From an uncultured Alphaproteobacteria bacterium (lineage in GTDB: Bacteria > Pseudomonadota > Alphaproteobacteria > Rhodobacterales > Rhodobacteraceae): a DNA stretch of 64,000 bases. Below the pieces are notes generated by a model, which saw only the letters and a program-made list of their open reading frames with translations, did not search any database and had not been told where the DNA came from. Below, piece by piece: positions 1-9,301 of this stretch (position 1 is the first letter of the stretch; each line of letters starts with the position of its first letter). Where the stretch lies: assembly GCA_902576905.1 (NCBI GenBank), contig CACGWW010000003.1, forward strand, positions 102,582 to 166,581, in the 5' to 3' direction. A program made the translations under genes and the position numbers.

Positions 1-793
1 CTATGATCAGGTCCGTCAGCTTGCAAAGCTTCATAAACCAAAGTTAATTATTGCGGGCGGCTCAGCAATCCCTCGTATGTTAGATTTTAAGAGGTTCAGA
101 GACATCTGTGATGAAATCGGAGCTTTTTTACTAGTTGATATGGCACATATCTCGGGGCTGGTTGCGGCTGGCGTTCATCCAAACCCCTTAGAATATGCTG
201 ATGTTGTAACATCTACTACTCACAAAACTTTGCGGGGACCGAGAGGAGGAATGATTCTTTGTAACAATCCTGATATCGCCAAGAAAGTAAACTCAGCAAT
301 TTTTCCAGGTATTCAAGGTGGCCCATTGATGCACGTTATTGCTGCGAAAGCAGTAGCCTTCAAAGAAGCTCTAAGTGACGAGTTTGTACAGTATCAAAAG
401 CAAGTAATAAAGAACGCAAAAACACTTGCCCAAACATTACAAGATGGTGGTCTTGATTTAGTTACTGGAGGAACCGACACCCACGTTCTACTTGTAGATC
501 TTAGAAAGAAAAAGGTCACGGGTGCGACAGCAGAAAAAGTTCTTGGAGAAGGAAATATCGTTTGTAATAAAAATGGAATTCCCTTTGATATCGAAAAGCC
601 AACTATTACATCTGGAATAAGGTTAGGAACCCCGGCAGCAACTACTAGAGGCTTTAAAGAGACGCAATTGAAACAAGTTGGTTCATGGATTTTGGAAATA
701 TTAGACAATGTTCATTCTGAGAAATCTTCGCAAGTGGTCGTGAAAGTAAAAAAAGAGGTTGTTGATTTATGTAATGAGTTTCCGATCTACTAG
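1..793 (+). CDS. glyA: Serine hydroxymethyltransferase, C-terminal part (5' end outside window)
   Basis: This PLP enzyme interconverts serine and glycine and supplies one-carbon units as methylene-tetrahydrofolate in the cytoplasm. The reading frame is open from base 2, so the gene begins upstream of the window; about 263 of the usual 415-420 residues are visible. The segment [13 protein letters not shown] and the PLP-lysine motif [14 protein letters not shown] are diagnostic. The C-terminus, with [14 protein letters not shown], is intact. Many alphaproteobacteria have glyA directly before nrdR; here nrdR lies about 23 kb away and a small lipoprotein gene follows instead. Confidence 0.97.
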   Translation, partial: YDQVRQLAKLHKPKLIIAGGSAIPRMLDFKRFRDICDEIGAFLLVDMAHISGLVAAGVHPNPLEYADVVTSTTHKTLRGPRGGMILCNNPDIAKKVNSAIFPGIQGGPLMHVIAAKAVAFKEALSDEFVQYQKQVIKNAKTLAQTLQDGGLDLVTGGTDTHVLLVDLRKKKVTGATAEKVLGEGNIVCNKNGIPFDIEKPTITSGIRLGTPAATTRGFKETQLKQVGSWILEILDNVHSEKSSQVVVKVKKEVVDLCNEFPIY

Positions 794-822
794 CAACAGA
801 CTATTATTTTAAGGGAGAAAAA

Positions 823-954
823 ATGAAGTTTAGATATTTTGCAAAAACAATTATCTTCTTCACACTACCTTTTACCATTTCTTCTTGTTCAGAAAAAAAT
901 TGGCCAGAACTATCTCCTCTCAATGAATTTGAAAAAAATTTTTTTCTAGACTAA
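823..954 (+). CDS. Small predicted lipoprotein (43 aa), function unknown
   Basis: An ATG preceded by an AAGGGAGA ribosome-binding site opens a 43-residue frame ending four bases before the next gene. The protein has a basic N-terminus (MKFRYFAK), a hydrophobic stretch (TIIFFTLPFT) and a lipobox ISSC with Cys22. This predicts signal peptidase II cleavage and a mature lipopeptide of only 22 residues, rich in acidic and aromatic residues. I do not recognise a family. Resemblance to LptM-type short lipoproteins is only in architecture. Position suggests co-transcription with glyA and the aminotransferase. The ribosome-binding site, lipobox and spacing argue that it is real. Confidence 0.7.
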   Translation: MKFRYFAKTIIFFTLPFTISSCSEKNWPELSPLNEFEKNFFLD

Positions 955-958
955 AGAG

Positions 959-2182
959 ATGAAAACAGAATTCCATAGAATCACCAGACTACCTTCTTAC
1001 GTTTTTGCAGAGGTTAATAAACTGAAAGCGAAATACCGTGATCAAGGTCAAGATATAATTGATTTTGGAATGGGGAACCCTGATATTGACACTGAGTCTT
1101 TCATTGTTGATAAGCTGATTGAAACTGTAAAAAAGCCAAAGACTCATAGATATTCTGTCTCTAAAGGAATAAAGGGGCTGAGGAAGGCACAAGCTGATTA
1201 CTATGCTAGAAGGTTCTCAGTCAAGCTCGACCCAGAAAAGGAAATTATTGCAACTCTAGGTTCAAAAGAAGGATTGGCTAATTTAGCTATGGCGATAACT
1301 GATCCTGGCGATGTTATTTTAGTTCCAAATCCATCATACCCAATACACCCCTATGGATTTATTATTGCTGGAGGCTCTCTGAGACATGTACCAACCTTAT
1401 CAAATGGACAATTTGATGAGGATGAATATTTCAAAACCCTTACTCGTTCATTAAAACATATTTCACCTAAGCCAGTTGCTATAGTGATTTCCTTCCCATC
1501 TAACCCAACAACAAAAACTTGTACACTAAAATTTTATGAAGAATTGGTTAAGGTGGCAAAACAAAACGAGGTCTGGATATTGTCTGATCTAGCATACGCT
1601 GAAATATATTTTAATGAGGCTCCTCCCCCTTCAATTTTACAGGTACCAGGTGCGAAATCCGTAGCAGTTGAATTTACATCGATGTCAAAAACATTTAGCA
1701 TGCCAGGTTGGAGAATGGGATTTGCTGTGGGCAACGAGATACTGATAGGAGCATTAGAGAAAATTAAATCCTATCTCGATTATGGAGCATTCACTCCTAT
1801 ACAAGTTGCAGCAGCCAGTGCATTAAGCTCGGATCCAAGCACAATAGCAAAAGTTAGAGAAGTTTATAAAAAAAGAAGAAATGTATTGGTTGACGCTATG
1901 AGTAAGGCAGGATGGGAAATACCTTCACCAGACGCAACAATGTTTGCATGGGCGCCAATCCCAGAAAAATTTAAATCTTTAGGTTCGTTAGAGTTTTCTA
2001 AGGTCCTTCTTAAAGAGGCTGACATCTCTGTTGCGCCTGGAATAGGATTTGGAGAATATGGTGAAAACTTTGTTAGAATTGGCCTTGTTGAAAATGAGCA
2101 TAGAATTAGGCAAGCAGCAAGAAATATAAAAGCAGTCTTTACTAAAGCCGATAAAATACTAAGCGACCACAGCCCGAATTAA
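959..2182 (+). CDS. alaC: Class I/II aminotransferase, AlaC / LL-DAP aminotransferase-like
   Basis: This fold-type I PLP aminotransferase has 407 residues. Visible motifs are DFGMGNPD near the N-terminus, NPSYPIHPYG, the PLP-binding SMSKTFSMPGWRMGF (Lys in SKT) and the C-terminal FVRIGLVENEHR. It belongs to the group annotated as LL-diaminopimelate aminotransferase or AlaC and commonly sits directly before homoserine dehydrogenase in alphaproteobacteria. A glutamate-pyruvate (alanine-forming) role is the more likely reading, because the position is a family habit rather than proof of a lysine-pathway role. The gene starts 4 nt after the lipoprotein stop and hom follows within about 10 nt, so an operon is likely. 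The exact substrate is uncertain. Confidence 0.85.
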   Translation: MKTEFHRITRLPSYVFAEVNKLKAKYRDQGQDIIDFGMGNPDIDTESFIVDKLIETVKKPKTHRYSVSKGIKGLRKAQADYYARRFSVKLDPEKEIIATLGSKEGLANLAMAITDPGDVILVPNPSYPIHPYGFIIAGGSLRHVPTLSNGQFDEDEYFKTLTRSLKHISPKPVAIVISFPSNPTTKTCTLKFYEELVKVAKQNEVWILSDLAYAEIYFNEAPPPSILQVPGAKSVAVEFTSMSKTFSMPGWRMGFAVGNEILIGALEKIKSYLDYGAFTPIQVAAASALSSDPSTIAKVREVYKKRRNVLVDAMSKAGWEIPSPDATMFAWAPIPEKFKSLGSLEFSKVLLKEADISVAPGIGFGEYGENFVRIGLVENEHRIRQAARNIKAVFTKADKILSDHSPN

Positions 2183-2193
2183 ATGGTTTCGTG

Positions 2194-3483
2194 ATGAATA
2201 AATCCAAGTTAAATGTAGCAGTTATTGGTCTTGGCACGGTGGGCTCTGGCGTAATAAAGCTATTGAGAAAACAAAAAAACAATATAAAAAAAAGGACAGG
2301 TATAGAACTTAAAGTTGTAGCTGTAAGTGCAAAAAATAGGAGAAAGCAGAGAAGTGTTGATATAAGTCCATTTAGATGGATAGCCTCTCCTATTACTATA
2401 GCAAAAGATCCAGGTGTTGATGTAATAGTTGAACTAATAGGTGATATGGATAACACCGCGAGAAAGATTATAATAGAAGCAATCAATAACGGTAAACACG
2501 TTGTTACAGCAAATAAATCACTTCTCGCAAAAGAAGGGTCAATTTTTGAAGAGCTTGCTAAAGAAAAAGGTGTCTATTTAAGATATGAGGCAGCAGTGGC
2601 TGGGGGAATACCTATAATAAAAGTGCTACAAGACTCTCTCATAGTAAATAAGATTTCTAAACTATATGGCGTAATCAATGGAACATGTAACTTCATACTT
2701 ACCAAAATGGAGTCCGAGGGGCGGGAATATCAAGATGTATTTTCTGAAGCAAAACAACTTGGCTATGTTGAAAGTGATCCAAGGCTTGACATCGGAGGAA
2801 TAGATTCAGCCCACAAATTAGCTTTACTCTCATGTTTGGCGTTTGGAACCAGTCTAAACTTTAAAGCAGTGAAAACTGAAGGGATAGACCATATATCTAT
2901 AGAGGATATTCAAGAGGCTGATTTAATTGGATATAAGATAAAGCTACTTGCTACAGCAGAATACTCAAAAAATATACTTAAACAGGAGGTCTCTCCTAAA
3001 TTAATTAGAAAAAGTAGCCCAATTGCACAAGTGAACGGAAGCACAAATATAATAGCTATTGAAGGTGAAGAAATCGGAACCACTGTTTTTTCTGGTCCAG
3101 GTGCAGGCATGGGGCCAACAGCTTCCTCAGTAGTATCAGATCTTGTAGCCATAGCTTCTAGAAAAAGTAAATCTTCTTTTTTAAACGGTGATAAAAAAAA
3201 TGGTAGCAAAAGAGATGATTCTGTATCGAAAAAAAGTTCATTTTACTTAAGATTTATACTGAAAGATAAACCTGGAGTGATAGCTCGATTATCAGGAAAA
3301 CTAGGCAGCTTTGGGATTTCAATCAATCAAATGAAACAAAAACCTCACCCAAAGCTGAAAGCAACATTAATTATGACAACGCATAAAACCCTTAGGAACA
3401 ACTTAAACAAAGCTTTGACTGATATAATCAAGTTAAAGATATGCGAACAGAGGCCTATTTGTATTGAAATACAAGAAGTTTAA
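2194..3483 (+). CDS. hom: Homoserine dehydrogenase
   Basis: Catalyses NAD(P)H-dependent reduction of aspartate semialdehyde to homoserine, the branch to threonine and methionine. The N-terminal Rossmann motif is VIGLGTVGSG. ANKSLLAKEG and AAVAGGIPIIK are the dehydrogenase core, with NGTCNFILTKM following, and KLALLSCLAFG lies in the catalytic domain. A C-terminal ACT domain begins near residue 350 (LRFILKDKPGVIARLSGKLG), so threonine feedback control is expected. Length (429 aa) is normal. GTG at 2191 directly precedes ATG at 2194; the ATG is chosen. Some alphaproteobacteria carry glpX between hom and recJ; here about 210 bases with no gene that I can see separate them. Confidence 0.95.
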   Translation: MNKSKLNVAVIGLGTVGSGVIKLLRKQKNNIKKRTGIELKVVAVSAKNRRKQRSVDISPFRWIASPITIAKDPGVDVIVELIGDMDNTARKIIIEAINNGKHVVTANKSLLAKEGSIFEELAKEKGVYLRYEAAVAGGIPIIKVLQDSLIVNKISKLYGVINGTCNFILTKMESEGREYQDVFSEAKQLGYVESDPRLDIGGIDSAHKLALLSCLAFGTSLNFKAVKTEGIDHISIEDIQEADLIGYKIKLLATAEYSKNILKQEVSPKLIRKSSPIAQVNGSTNIIAIEGEEIGTTVFSGPGAGMGPTASSVVSDLVAIASRKSKSSFLNGDKKNGSKRDDSVSKKSSFYLRFILKDKPGVIARLSGKLGSFGISINQMKQKPHPKLKATLIMTTHKTLRNNLNKALTDIIKLKICEQRPICIEIQEV

Positions 3484-3696
3484 TGAGAATGTCCTTTTAA
3501 GTTAATCAGATAATTTTTATGCTGATAAATGAGATGTTTAAAGACGGTTATATTTTTTTGTAAGCACCCTAATTGGTAATAGTTTGAATAAAGATACAAA
3601 ACTTACTTATAACGTCGTTAAAACTAGACAACTTTTTAAAGGTTTAAAGACTCTGTCATTCAGAAAAATCATAATGCCCAAGTTGAAAAATTATTG

Positions 3697-5430
3697 ATGA
3701 ATTTTCTGGGAATATCAAAATCCTATACTAATAAAGAGTGGGTTGGGCCAAGCGAACAGAATTTGCAACAAGCATTAGCCTATTCAAAAAGCCTCTCGAT
3801 ACCACATCTAAGTGCGTTACAACTTATCAAAAATAAAATCAATGAGGGAGATTATTTAGATTATATAAGCCCAAAGATAAAAAACTTGATACCAAGTCCA
3901 AAAATTTTCCTAGATATGGAAAAGGGTTCATTACGATTACGTAGGGCCTTAGAACAAAAAGAATCAGTCGCTATCTTTGCTGATTATGATGTAGATGGTA
4001 CAGTTTCCGCAGCACTAATTTCTTTATGGTTAAGAAATTTTTCTATCGAACCAACAGTATACATACCGGATAGAGAGACTGAGGGATTTGGACCCAATAT
4101 CGACGCGATGAATAAACTTGCTCTTAATCACACTTTAATTATTTGTGTTGATTGTGGTACCGACTCAGAGGAAGCAATTAGAGGTGCTACCGAAAGAGGA
4201 GTTGACGTTATTGTGATAGATCATCATAAGTCTGATACCTTTTCAAAGTCTGCATATGCAATAATAAACCCAAATAGATTTGATGAAAAAAATACCTTTC
4301 CGTACCTTTGTGCTGCAGGGGTTGTTTTTATTTTTTTAGTTGAAATGAACAGAATTATTCCTAAGAGTATAAGCTTAGAAATAAATTTACTCAGCTACCT
4401 GAACCTTGTCAGTCTAGCTACAATAGCCGATGTGGTGCCTTTGATTGGGCTTAACCGAGCATTTGTTAAACAAGGTTTAAAAATATTCCAAAACCGACGT
4501 TGTCTAAAAATGTTTGGAACTCACTTTAATTTACTACAGAATTTTAATGAAGAAACAATAGCTTTCCAAGTTGCACCAAGATTAAATGCCAGTGGAAGGA
4601 TATACACGGCTTATCTAACATACCAATTTCTTATAGCTACAGATCCAAAATCTATTGAAATTTATTTAAATAAAATGGAGGCAGCTAATAAAGAGCGTAA
4701 AGCATTAGAAAAAATAATTCTTTCTAGCGCAGTACAGCAAATATCAAACGCCGAAAAACAAAAACCTTACACCTTAGTAAAAGCTAAGGGTTGGCATAAA
4801 GGCGTAATTGGGATTATAGCCTCTCGACTAAAAGACTTATACGGCGGGTTGTGCGTTGCTATTACTATTGACGGGGACTTAGGTCATGGTTCTATTAGAT
4901 CAACAGAAGAGATAGACCTTACTGAAATATTACAGGAGCTCAAATCCCGAGATGTTCTCATTAGTGGCGGGGGACATAAGCAAGCTGCCGGCTTTTCATT
5001 ACTTATTGATAGGATTGAAGAATTTGATAAAATAGTCACACACCATTTATCCAACCATACATCATTGAAAAACTCTAGTGCTTTGCTGGAAATAGATGGA
5101 GTGATCGATATAGAAGGCGTGACTACTGATTTGATCGATAAAATAAATCTGTTGGGACCCTTTGGATCTCAAGTACCTCAACCAATAATCGTTATTCCGA
5201 ATTGCCAACTTCTATTTGTTAAAGAATTGGGAGAAGGGCACGTGTTGTGTAAATTAAAAAAAAGAGAAGGTACTTTGGACGCAATATGTTTTAATGCAAA
5301 GAAAAAAGGGCTAGATATTCCTCTATCCAAACCCAATCAGATTTTACATTTAGCTGGTAATCTAGTTAAAAATGAATGGAATGGTGTCACAAAGCCCCAA
5401 ATGCGGATTATTGACATAGCTAAAATTTAA
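3697..5430 (+). CDS. recJ: Single-stranded-DNA 5'-3' exonuclease RecJ
   Basis: RecJ degrades single-stranded DNA 5' to 3' in RecF-pathway recombination and in mismatch and base-excision repair. The DHH phosphoesterase core is clear: FADYDVDGTVSAAL near residue 95, CVDCGTDS, VIVIDHHKSD, and the DHHA1-type ISGGGHKQAAGFS motif in the C-terminal half. At 577 residues it is full length. A TTG at 3694 lies one codon upstream of the ATG at 3697, which is preferred. The preceding 3484-3696 stretch carries no recognisable gene, RNA or terminator, so recJ probably has its own promoter there. It is followed by tRNA-Glu on the same strand. Confidence 0.96.
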   Translation: MNFLGISKSYTNKEWVGPSEQNLQQALAYSKSLSIPHLSALQLIKNKINEGDYLDYISPKIKNLIPSPKIFLDMEKGSLRLRRALEQKESVAIFADYDVDGTVSAALISLWLRNFSIEPTVYIPDRETEGFGPNIDAMNKLALNHTLIICVDCGTDSEEAIRGATERGVDVIVIDHHKSDTFSKSAYAIINPNRFDEKNTFPYLCAAGVVFIFLVEMNRIIPKSISLEINLLSYLNLVSLATIADVVPLIGLNRAFVKQGLKIFQNRRCLKMFGTHFNLLQNFNEETIAFQVAPRLNASGRIYTAYLTYQFLIATDPKSIEIYLNKMEAANKERKALEKIILSSAVQQISNAEKQKPYTLVKAKGWHKGVIGIIASRLKDLYGGLCVAITIDGDLGHGSIRSTEEIDLTEILQELKSRDVLISGGGHKQAAGFSLLIDRIEEFDKIVTHHLSNHTSLKNSSALLEIDGVIDIEGVTTDLIDKINLLGPFGSQVPQPIIVIPNCQLLFVKELGEGHVLCKLKKREGTLDAICFNAKKKGLDIPLSKPNQILHLAGNLVKNEWNGVTKPQMRIIDIAKI

Positions 5431-5441
5431 AAAAAAATAAC

Positions 5442-5469
5442 TTGAAGTAGCTTCTATTTTTGGTAAACA
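5442..5469 (+). promoter_or_regulatory. Possible sigma-70 promoter for tRNA-Glu
   Basis: TTGAAG at 5442-5447 and TAAACA at 5464-5469 are separated by 16 bases and lie 12 bases before the mature tRNA. The -10 match is weak, so this is a tentative call. Readthrough from recJ is the alternative. Confidence 0.3.
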
Positions 5470-5481
5470 AATAAAGAAGAT

Positions 5482-5556
5482 GCGCCCTTCGTCTATCGGT
5501 TAGGACGCCAGATTTTCATTCTGGAAAGAGGGGTTCGATTCCCCTAGGGCGTACCA
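5482..5556 (+). tRNA. tRNA-Glu (anticodon UUC)
   Basis: A complete cloverleaf can be folded. The acceptor GCGCCCT pairs with AGGGCGT (first pair G-U). The anticodon stem CCAGA/TCTGG encloses the loop TTTTCAT, giving anticodon TTC. The T-loop contains GGTTCGATTCC. The 3' CCA is encoded at 5554-5556. It converges on gap, whose stop lies 10 bases further on. Confidence 0.96.
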
Positions 5557-5566
5557 TTCAAACTTA

Positions 5567-6568
5567 TTACTCAACAATTCCCAAATAACTCGCTGTATCT
5601 AGCATACGGTTTGAAAAGCCCCATTCATTATCATACCAACACATGACTCGGGTCATGCCCCCCGTCAAGACCTTTGTTTGAGCTCCTGCGAATATTGATG
5701 AGGCTGGATGATGATTCAGATCTGATGAAACTAATGGAGCGTCTTCATAAGCCAATATACCATTAAGTGTCGTATTAGAGGCTTTATGAATGGCTTTATT
5801 AATTTCTTCAACTGAACTCTCTTTAGTTAAAATACATTTCAAATCCACACACGAAACATTTGGAGTTGGAACTCGAATTGCTGATCCATCGAGTTTTCCT
5901 TTAAGGTCAGGCAGCACCAAAGAAACAGCTTGAGCGGCTCCTGTAGACGTTGGAATCATGTTAAGGGAAGCTGCTCTGGCTCTATAATAATCTTTGTGAA
6001 GAGTATCTAGCACGGGTTGGTCTCCAGTATAACTATGTATTGTGGTCATATAGCCAACCTCTATACCAAAATTTTCGTGTAAAATCTTCGCTACAGGAGC
6101 TAAACAATTTGTCGTACAAGATGCGTTTGAGACAATTTCGTCAGCGGATGTTAGCGATGTATGATTTACTCCGAATACAACGGTGCGGTCCACATTGCTT
6201 GCGGGAGCAGATATCAACACTTTTTTAGACCCATTATTTAAGTGTTGCGAAGCTTTTTCTTTATCAGTAAAAATACCTGTGCACTCGAGAGCAACATCTA
6301 CTTGTGACCATGGTAAGTTTGCTGGATCTCGTTCTGCAGTAATTTCAATATCTACATTATTAACCTTTAGATAGTTTTTGTGTATAGAGAGGTCTAATGG
6401 GAAGCGACCATGTACACTGTCATATTTAAGTAAATGCGCATTCATCTCTGGAGAACCAAGATCGTTTATAGCAACAACCTCAATATCTTCTCTATTGCTC
6501 TCAATGGCCGCTCTCAAAATATTCCTTCCAATTCGTCCGAATCCATTAATCGCCACCTTAACTGACAT
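5567..6568 (-). CDS. gap: Glyceraldehyde-3-phosphate dehydrogenase
   Basis: Interconverts glyceraldehyde 3-phosphate and 1,3-bisphosphoglycerate with NAD(P) in glycolysis and gluconeogenesis. The NAD-binding start KVAINGFGRIGRN and the catalytic SNASCTTNC (Cys151) are intact. RAASLNMIPTSTGAA and WYDNEWGFSNRM are further family hallmarks. The 333-residue length is typical. An AGAGG ribosome-binding site lies 6 bases before the ATG. It stands alone: the upstream ligase gene ends 118 bases before it, leaving space for its own promoter. With pckA in the same window, a gluconeogenic role is plausible. Confidence 0.97.
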   Translation of the reverse strand: MSVKVAINGFGRIGRNILRAAIESNREDIEVVAINDLGSPEMNAHLLKYDSVHGRFPLDLSIHKNYLKVNNVDIEITAERDPANLPWSQVDVALECTGIFTDKEKASQHLNNGSKKVLISAPASNVDRTVVFGVNHTSLTSADEIVSNASCTTNCLAPVAKILHENFGIEVGYMTTIHSYTGDQPVLDTLHKDYYRARAASLNMIPTSTGAAQAVSLVLPDLKGKLDGSAIRVPTPNVSCVDLKCILTKESSVEEINKAIHKASNTTLNGILAYEDAPLVSSDLNHHPASSIFAGAQTKVLTGGMTRVMCWYDNEWGFSNRMLDTASYLGIVE

Positions 6569-6686
6569 TTTTTACCTCTTTTGTTTATGCAAATTCCGTA
6601 CTTAACTACTGTTTAATCAATTTAAAAAAAATAGGAAGTGTTTTTAATAACATATATGACTAAATAGACTCAAAAATGTGTTTACG

Positions 6687-8294
6687 TTAGAGAAAAAACT
6701 TACGTAATTCTACCTTTTGAATTTTTCCTGTCGAAGTTTTAGGAAGTTCTCTAAAAATCACTTCTTTTGGCACTTTAAAATTTGCCAAATTTTCTTTACA
6801 AAATTTTATTACCTCTTCTTTTGTTATGGAGGCACCTTCTTTTGCTTCAATAAATGCACAAGGCGTCTCACCCCACTTTTCATCAGGCTTCGCTATTACA
6901 GCACAGGCAACTACACCTTCAATCTTGAAAATACAATTCTCTATTTCAATTGAGGAGATATTTTCTCCACCTGAAATAATTATGTCTTTAGCCCTATCCT
7001 TTAATTGTATATATCCATCCTTATATATCACTCCCAAATCACCGGTTTTAAACCAACCATTTTGAAATGCTTTTCTGGTGGCATTTTCATCTTTTAGATA
7101 TCCCTTCATAGTGATATTACCTCTAAGAAGAACTTCTCCTAATTCATTTCCATTATGCTTTACTTCCTTTCGCGTTTCTGAATTAACCACCTTTAAATCT
7201 TCCTGCACTAAATATGAAACACCTTGTCTGGACTTTAAATTAGACTTCTCAGTAGCACTCAAACTATTCCACTCATCCTTCCATTTACATATTACTGCGG
7301 GCCCATATACTTCTGTTAATCCGTAAACGTGCGTTACATCAAACCCACACTTTTCAATTTGCTCAAGTATTTTGGCTGGCGGTGGAGCCGCCGCAGTCAT
7401 TAACTTTACCTTATTGAGTAATTTCTTAACATGATTTGTATCAGTATTAATGATAAAACTTAAAACAGTAGGGGCACCACATAAATACTCTACCCCATGA
7501 CTTGATATTTTTTCGTATATATTCTGTCCTGTTACTTTTCTCAAACATATATTTGTTCCAGCTCTCATCGCTATAGTCCAAGGAAAACACCATCCATTGC
7601 AGTGGAACATTGGCAAGGTCCACAAATAGGTGGGATGCATTTTCATATCCCATTCAAGAGAGTTACCCATTGCATTGAGATAAGCACCTCTATGATGATA
7701 GACGACACCTTTCGGGCTACCAGTCGTTCCCGATGTATAATTAATGCTTATACTCTCCCATTCGTCTAATGGTTTATAATGGTTAAAATCCACATCATAA
7801 CTTCCCAAAAATTCCTCATAATCCATATGGGGATAAGATGTTTCAAGAGTGAATGTTTGTTCATCTTTTATTATGATTATAGTCGGTTTTTCTTTAGATA
7901 AGCTGACTGCTTCTTTCCCTAATTGTAAAAACTCTGTATCTACGAACAGCATTTTTATATTAGAATGATCGATGATGTAGGCGATTGTTTTGGAGTCTAG
8001 TCTGTAGTTTATTGCATTCAATATCATACCTGCCATAGGCACGGCAAAGTGTGCTTCATATAATTCTGGAGTATTGGACGCAATAAAACCTACTACATTA
8101 CCTTTAGCCAATTTTTGAGATAAAGAACTGGCAAGCTGTTTACATCTCATAAAAGTTTGTTCCCAGGTAAAATATTTATTCTCATGAATAATACTATAGC
8201 GATCTGGAAATATCTTCGCTGCCTTTTCGATGAATACTATAGGCGTTAAAGGTGAATAGTTGGCGTGATTTTTTTTTAATTCATTTTGTTGCAT
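6687..8294 (-). CDS. AMP-dependent acyl-CoA ligase (fatty-acyl or similar acid)
   Basis: This member of the ANL superfamily (535 aa) activates a carboxylic acid as acyl-AMP and then acyl-CoA. The P-loop-like motif YTSGTTGSPKG lies near residue 188 and is followed by VVYHHRGAYLNAMGN. The TE motif appears as HVYGLTEVYGP, the hinge aspartate in FKTGDLG and the C-terminal catalytic lysine in PKTSTGKIQK. The overall pattern resembles the fatty-acyl and methylmercaptopropionate (DmdB-like) ligase group, but the acid cannot be decided from sequence. No neighbour belongs to the same pathway; recR lies 6 bases upstream on the same strand, so co-transcription with recR is likely. Confidence 0.88.
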   Translation of the reverse strand: MQQNELKKNHANYSPLTPIVFIEKAAKIFPDRYSIIHENKYFTWEQTFMRCKQLASSLSQKLAKGNVVGFIASNTPELYEAHFAVPMAGMILNAINYRLDSKTIAYIIDHSNIKMLFVDTEFLQLGKEAVSLSKEKPTIIIIKDEQTFTLETSYPHMDYEEFLGSYDVDFNHYKPLDEWESISINYTSGTTGSPKGVVYHHRGAYLNAMGNSLEWDMKMHPTYLWTLPMFHCNGWCFPWTIAMRAGTNICLRKVTGQNIYEKISSHGVEYLCGAPTVLSFIINTDTNHVKKLLNKVKLMTAAAPPPAKILEQIEKCGFDVTHVYGLTEVYGPAVICKWKDEWNSLSATEKSNLKSRQGVSYLVQEDLKVVNSETRKEVKHNGNELGEVLLRGNITMKGYLKDENATRKAFQNGWFKTGDLGVIYKDGYIQLKDRAKDIIISGGENISSIEIENCIFKIEGVVACAVIAKPDEKWGETPCAFIEAKEGASITKEEVIKFCKENLANFKVPKEVIFRELPKTSTGKIQKVELRKFFL

Positions 8295-8300
8295 TTTTTT

Positions 8301-8918
8301 CTAGTCAAATTTTCTTCGTGCATTAAAAGCTGCTACAATTGTACTATCATCTAGATAATCTAGTTCTCCTCCTACTGGAACACCCTGTGCGAGTGAAGTT
8401 ATCTTAATTGCGTATTTGTCCAATTCTTGGAAAATGTAATTAGCCGTGGTCTGACCGGTTATAGTTGCACCCAAGGCAAGTACTATTTCTTTAACACTTC
8501 CAGAGGCTACTCTCTCGGTTAAATTTGAAATCCTCAACTCTTCAGGACCTATCCCCTCCATGGGGGTTAAAAGTCCTCCCAGAACATGAAAAACTCCATT
8601 AAAAGCGCCAGATCGATTCATAGCCCATAAATCAGATATATCTTCCACAACACACACTAAACTGGCATCTCTAGATTTGTTCGAACAAACCTCACACACT
8701 CTATCAAGAGTAATATTACCACAAATTTCGCAATATTGTATTTTACTGTGTATATTTTCAAGCGAAGATATTAGCTGATCAAGTATGATTTCTCTTTTTT
8801 TTATTAAATGGAAAACTAGCCTTTGAGCTGATCTCGGTCCAAGACCTGGCATCTTTGCAAAAATTTTAATTAATGTTTCTAATTCAGACTGACTCTCCTT
8901 TAATTGACTACTTAACAT
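8301..8918 (-). CDS. recR: Recombination mediator RecR
   Basis: RecR works with RecF and RecO to load RecA at gaps. The sequence has the helix-hairpin-helix MPGLGPRSAQRLVFHL, a four-cysteine zinc motif (CEICGN..C..VCSN) and a Toprim domain with CVVEDISDLWA. The C-terminal GVPVGGELDYLD is also typical. I start it at the ATG at 8918, one base after the ybaB stop, giving 205 residues. A longer in-frame version to 8963 would read through the end of ybaB and is not supported. recO occurs elsewhere in this window. Confidence 0.95.
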   Translation of the reverse strand: MLSSQLKESQSELETLIKIFAKMPGLGPRSAQRLVFHLIKKREIILDQLISSLENIHSKIQYCEICGNITLDRVCEVCSNKSRDASLVCVVEDISDLWAMNRSGAFNGVFHVLGGLLTPMEGIGPEELRISNLTERVASGSVKEIVLALGATITGQTTANYIFQELDKYAIKITSLAQGVPVGGELDYLDDSTIVAAFNARRKFD

Positions 8919-8919
8919 T

Positions 8920-9264
8920 TTAGAAAGGTAACTTAAAACCTTCTGGCAAACCAAATGCCTCACCCATTCTGGCCATTTCTTTTTTTGAAGCTTCCTCGCT
9001 CTTAGCCTTGCAGTCCTTAATCGCTGCTAAAAGTAGGTCTTCTATAACTTGTTTTTCAGACGGAATTAAAATTGATTCATCTATTTCGATATTTTTAAAA
9101 TTTCCTTTAGCAGTTGCAACCACCTTAACCAGACCACCTCCTGCTTCTCCTATGACCTCGACGTTATCTAGTTCGCTCTGCGCATCCAGCATTTTCTGTT
9201 GCATTTCCTGAGCCTGCTTCATTAACTTTGCCATATCGCCTAATTGACCTAGTCCTTTAAACAT
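8920..9264 (-). CDS. ybaB: Nucleoid-associated protein YbaB/EbfC family
   Basis: Small homodimeric DNA-binding protein of 114 residues. The start MFKGLGQLGDMAKLMKQAQE, the following coiled segment and GEAGGGLVKVVATAKGNFK match the family. It lies between dnaX and recR, the standard dnaX-ybaB-recR arrangement, so it is probably translated from the same message. The stop is one base from the recR start. Confidence 0.95.
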   Translation of the reverse strand: MFKGLGQLGDMAKLMKQAQEMQQKMLDAQSELDNVEVIGEAGGGLVKVVATAKGNFKNIEIDESILIPSEKQVIEDLLLAAIKDCKAKSEEASKKEMARMGEAFGLPEGFKLPF

Positions 9265-9301
9265 TTTATTCCTCTTTATTTCTTGTTGTCCTTTTGGCTC
9301 G

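Noticed and set aside
3484..3696. Possible missed gene or RNA between hom and recJ
   Set aside because: Frames are short and stop-rich, and no tRNA or structured RNA pattern was found; only a weak ATCAG/CTGAT hairpin at 3505-3526 without a T-run is visible.
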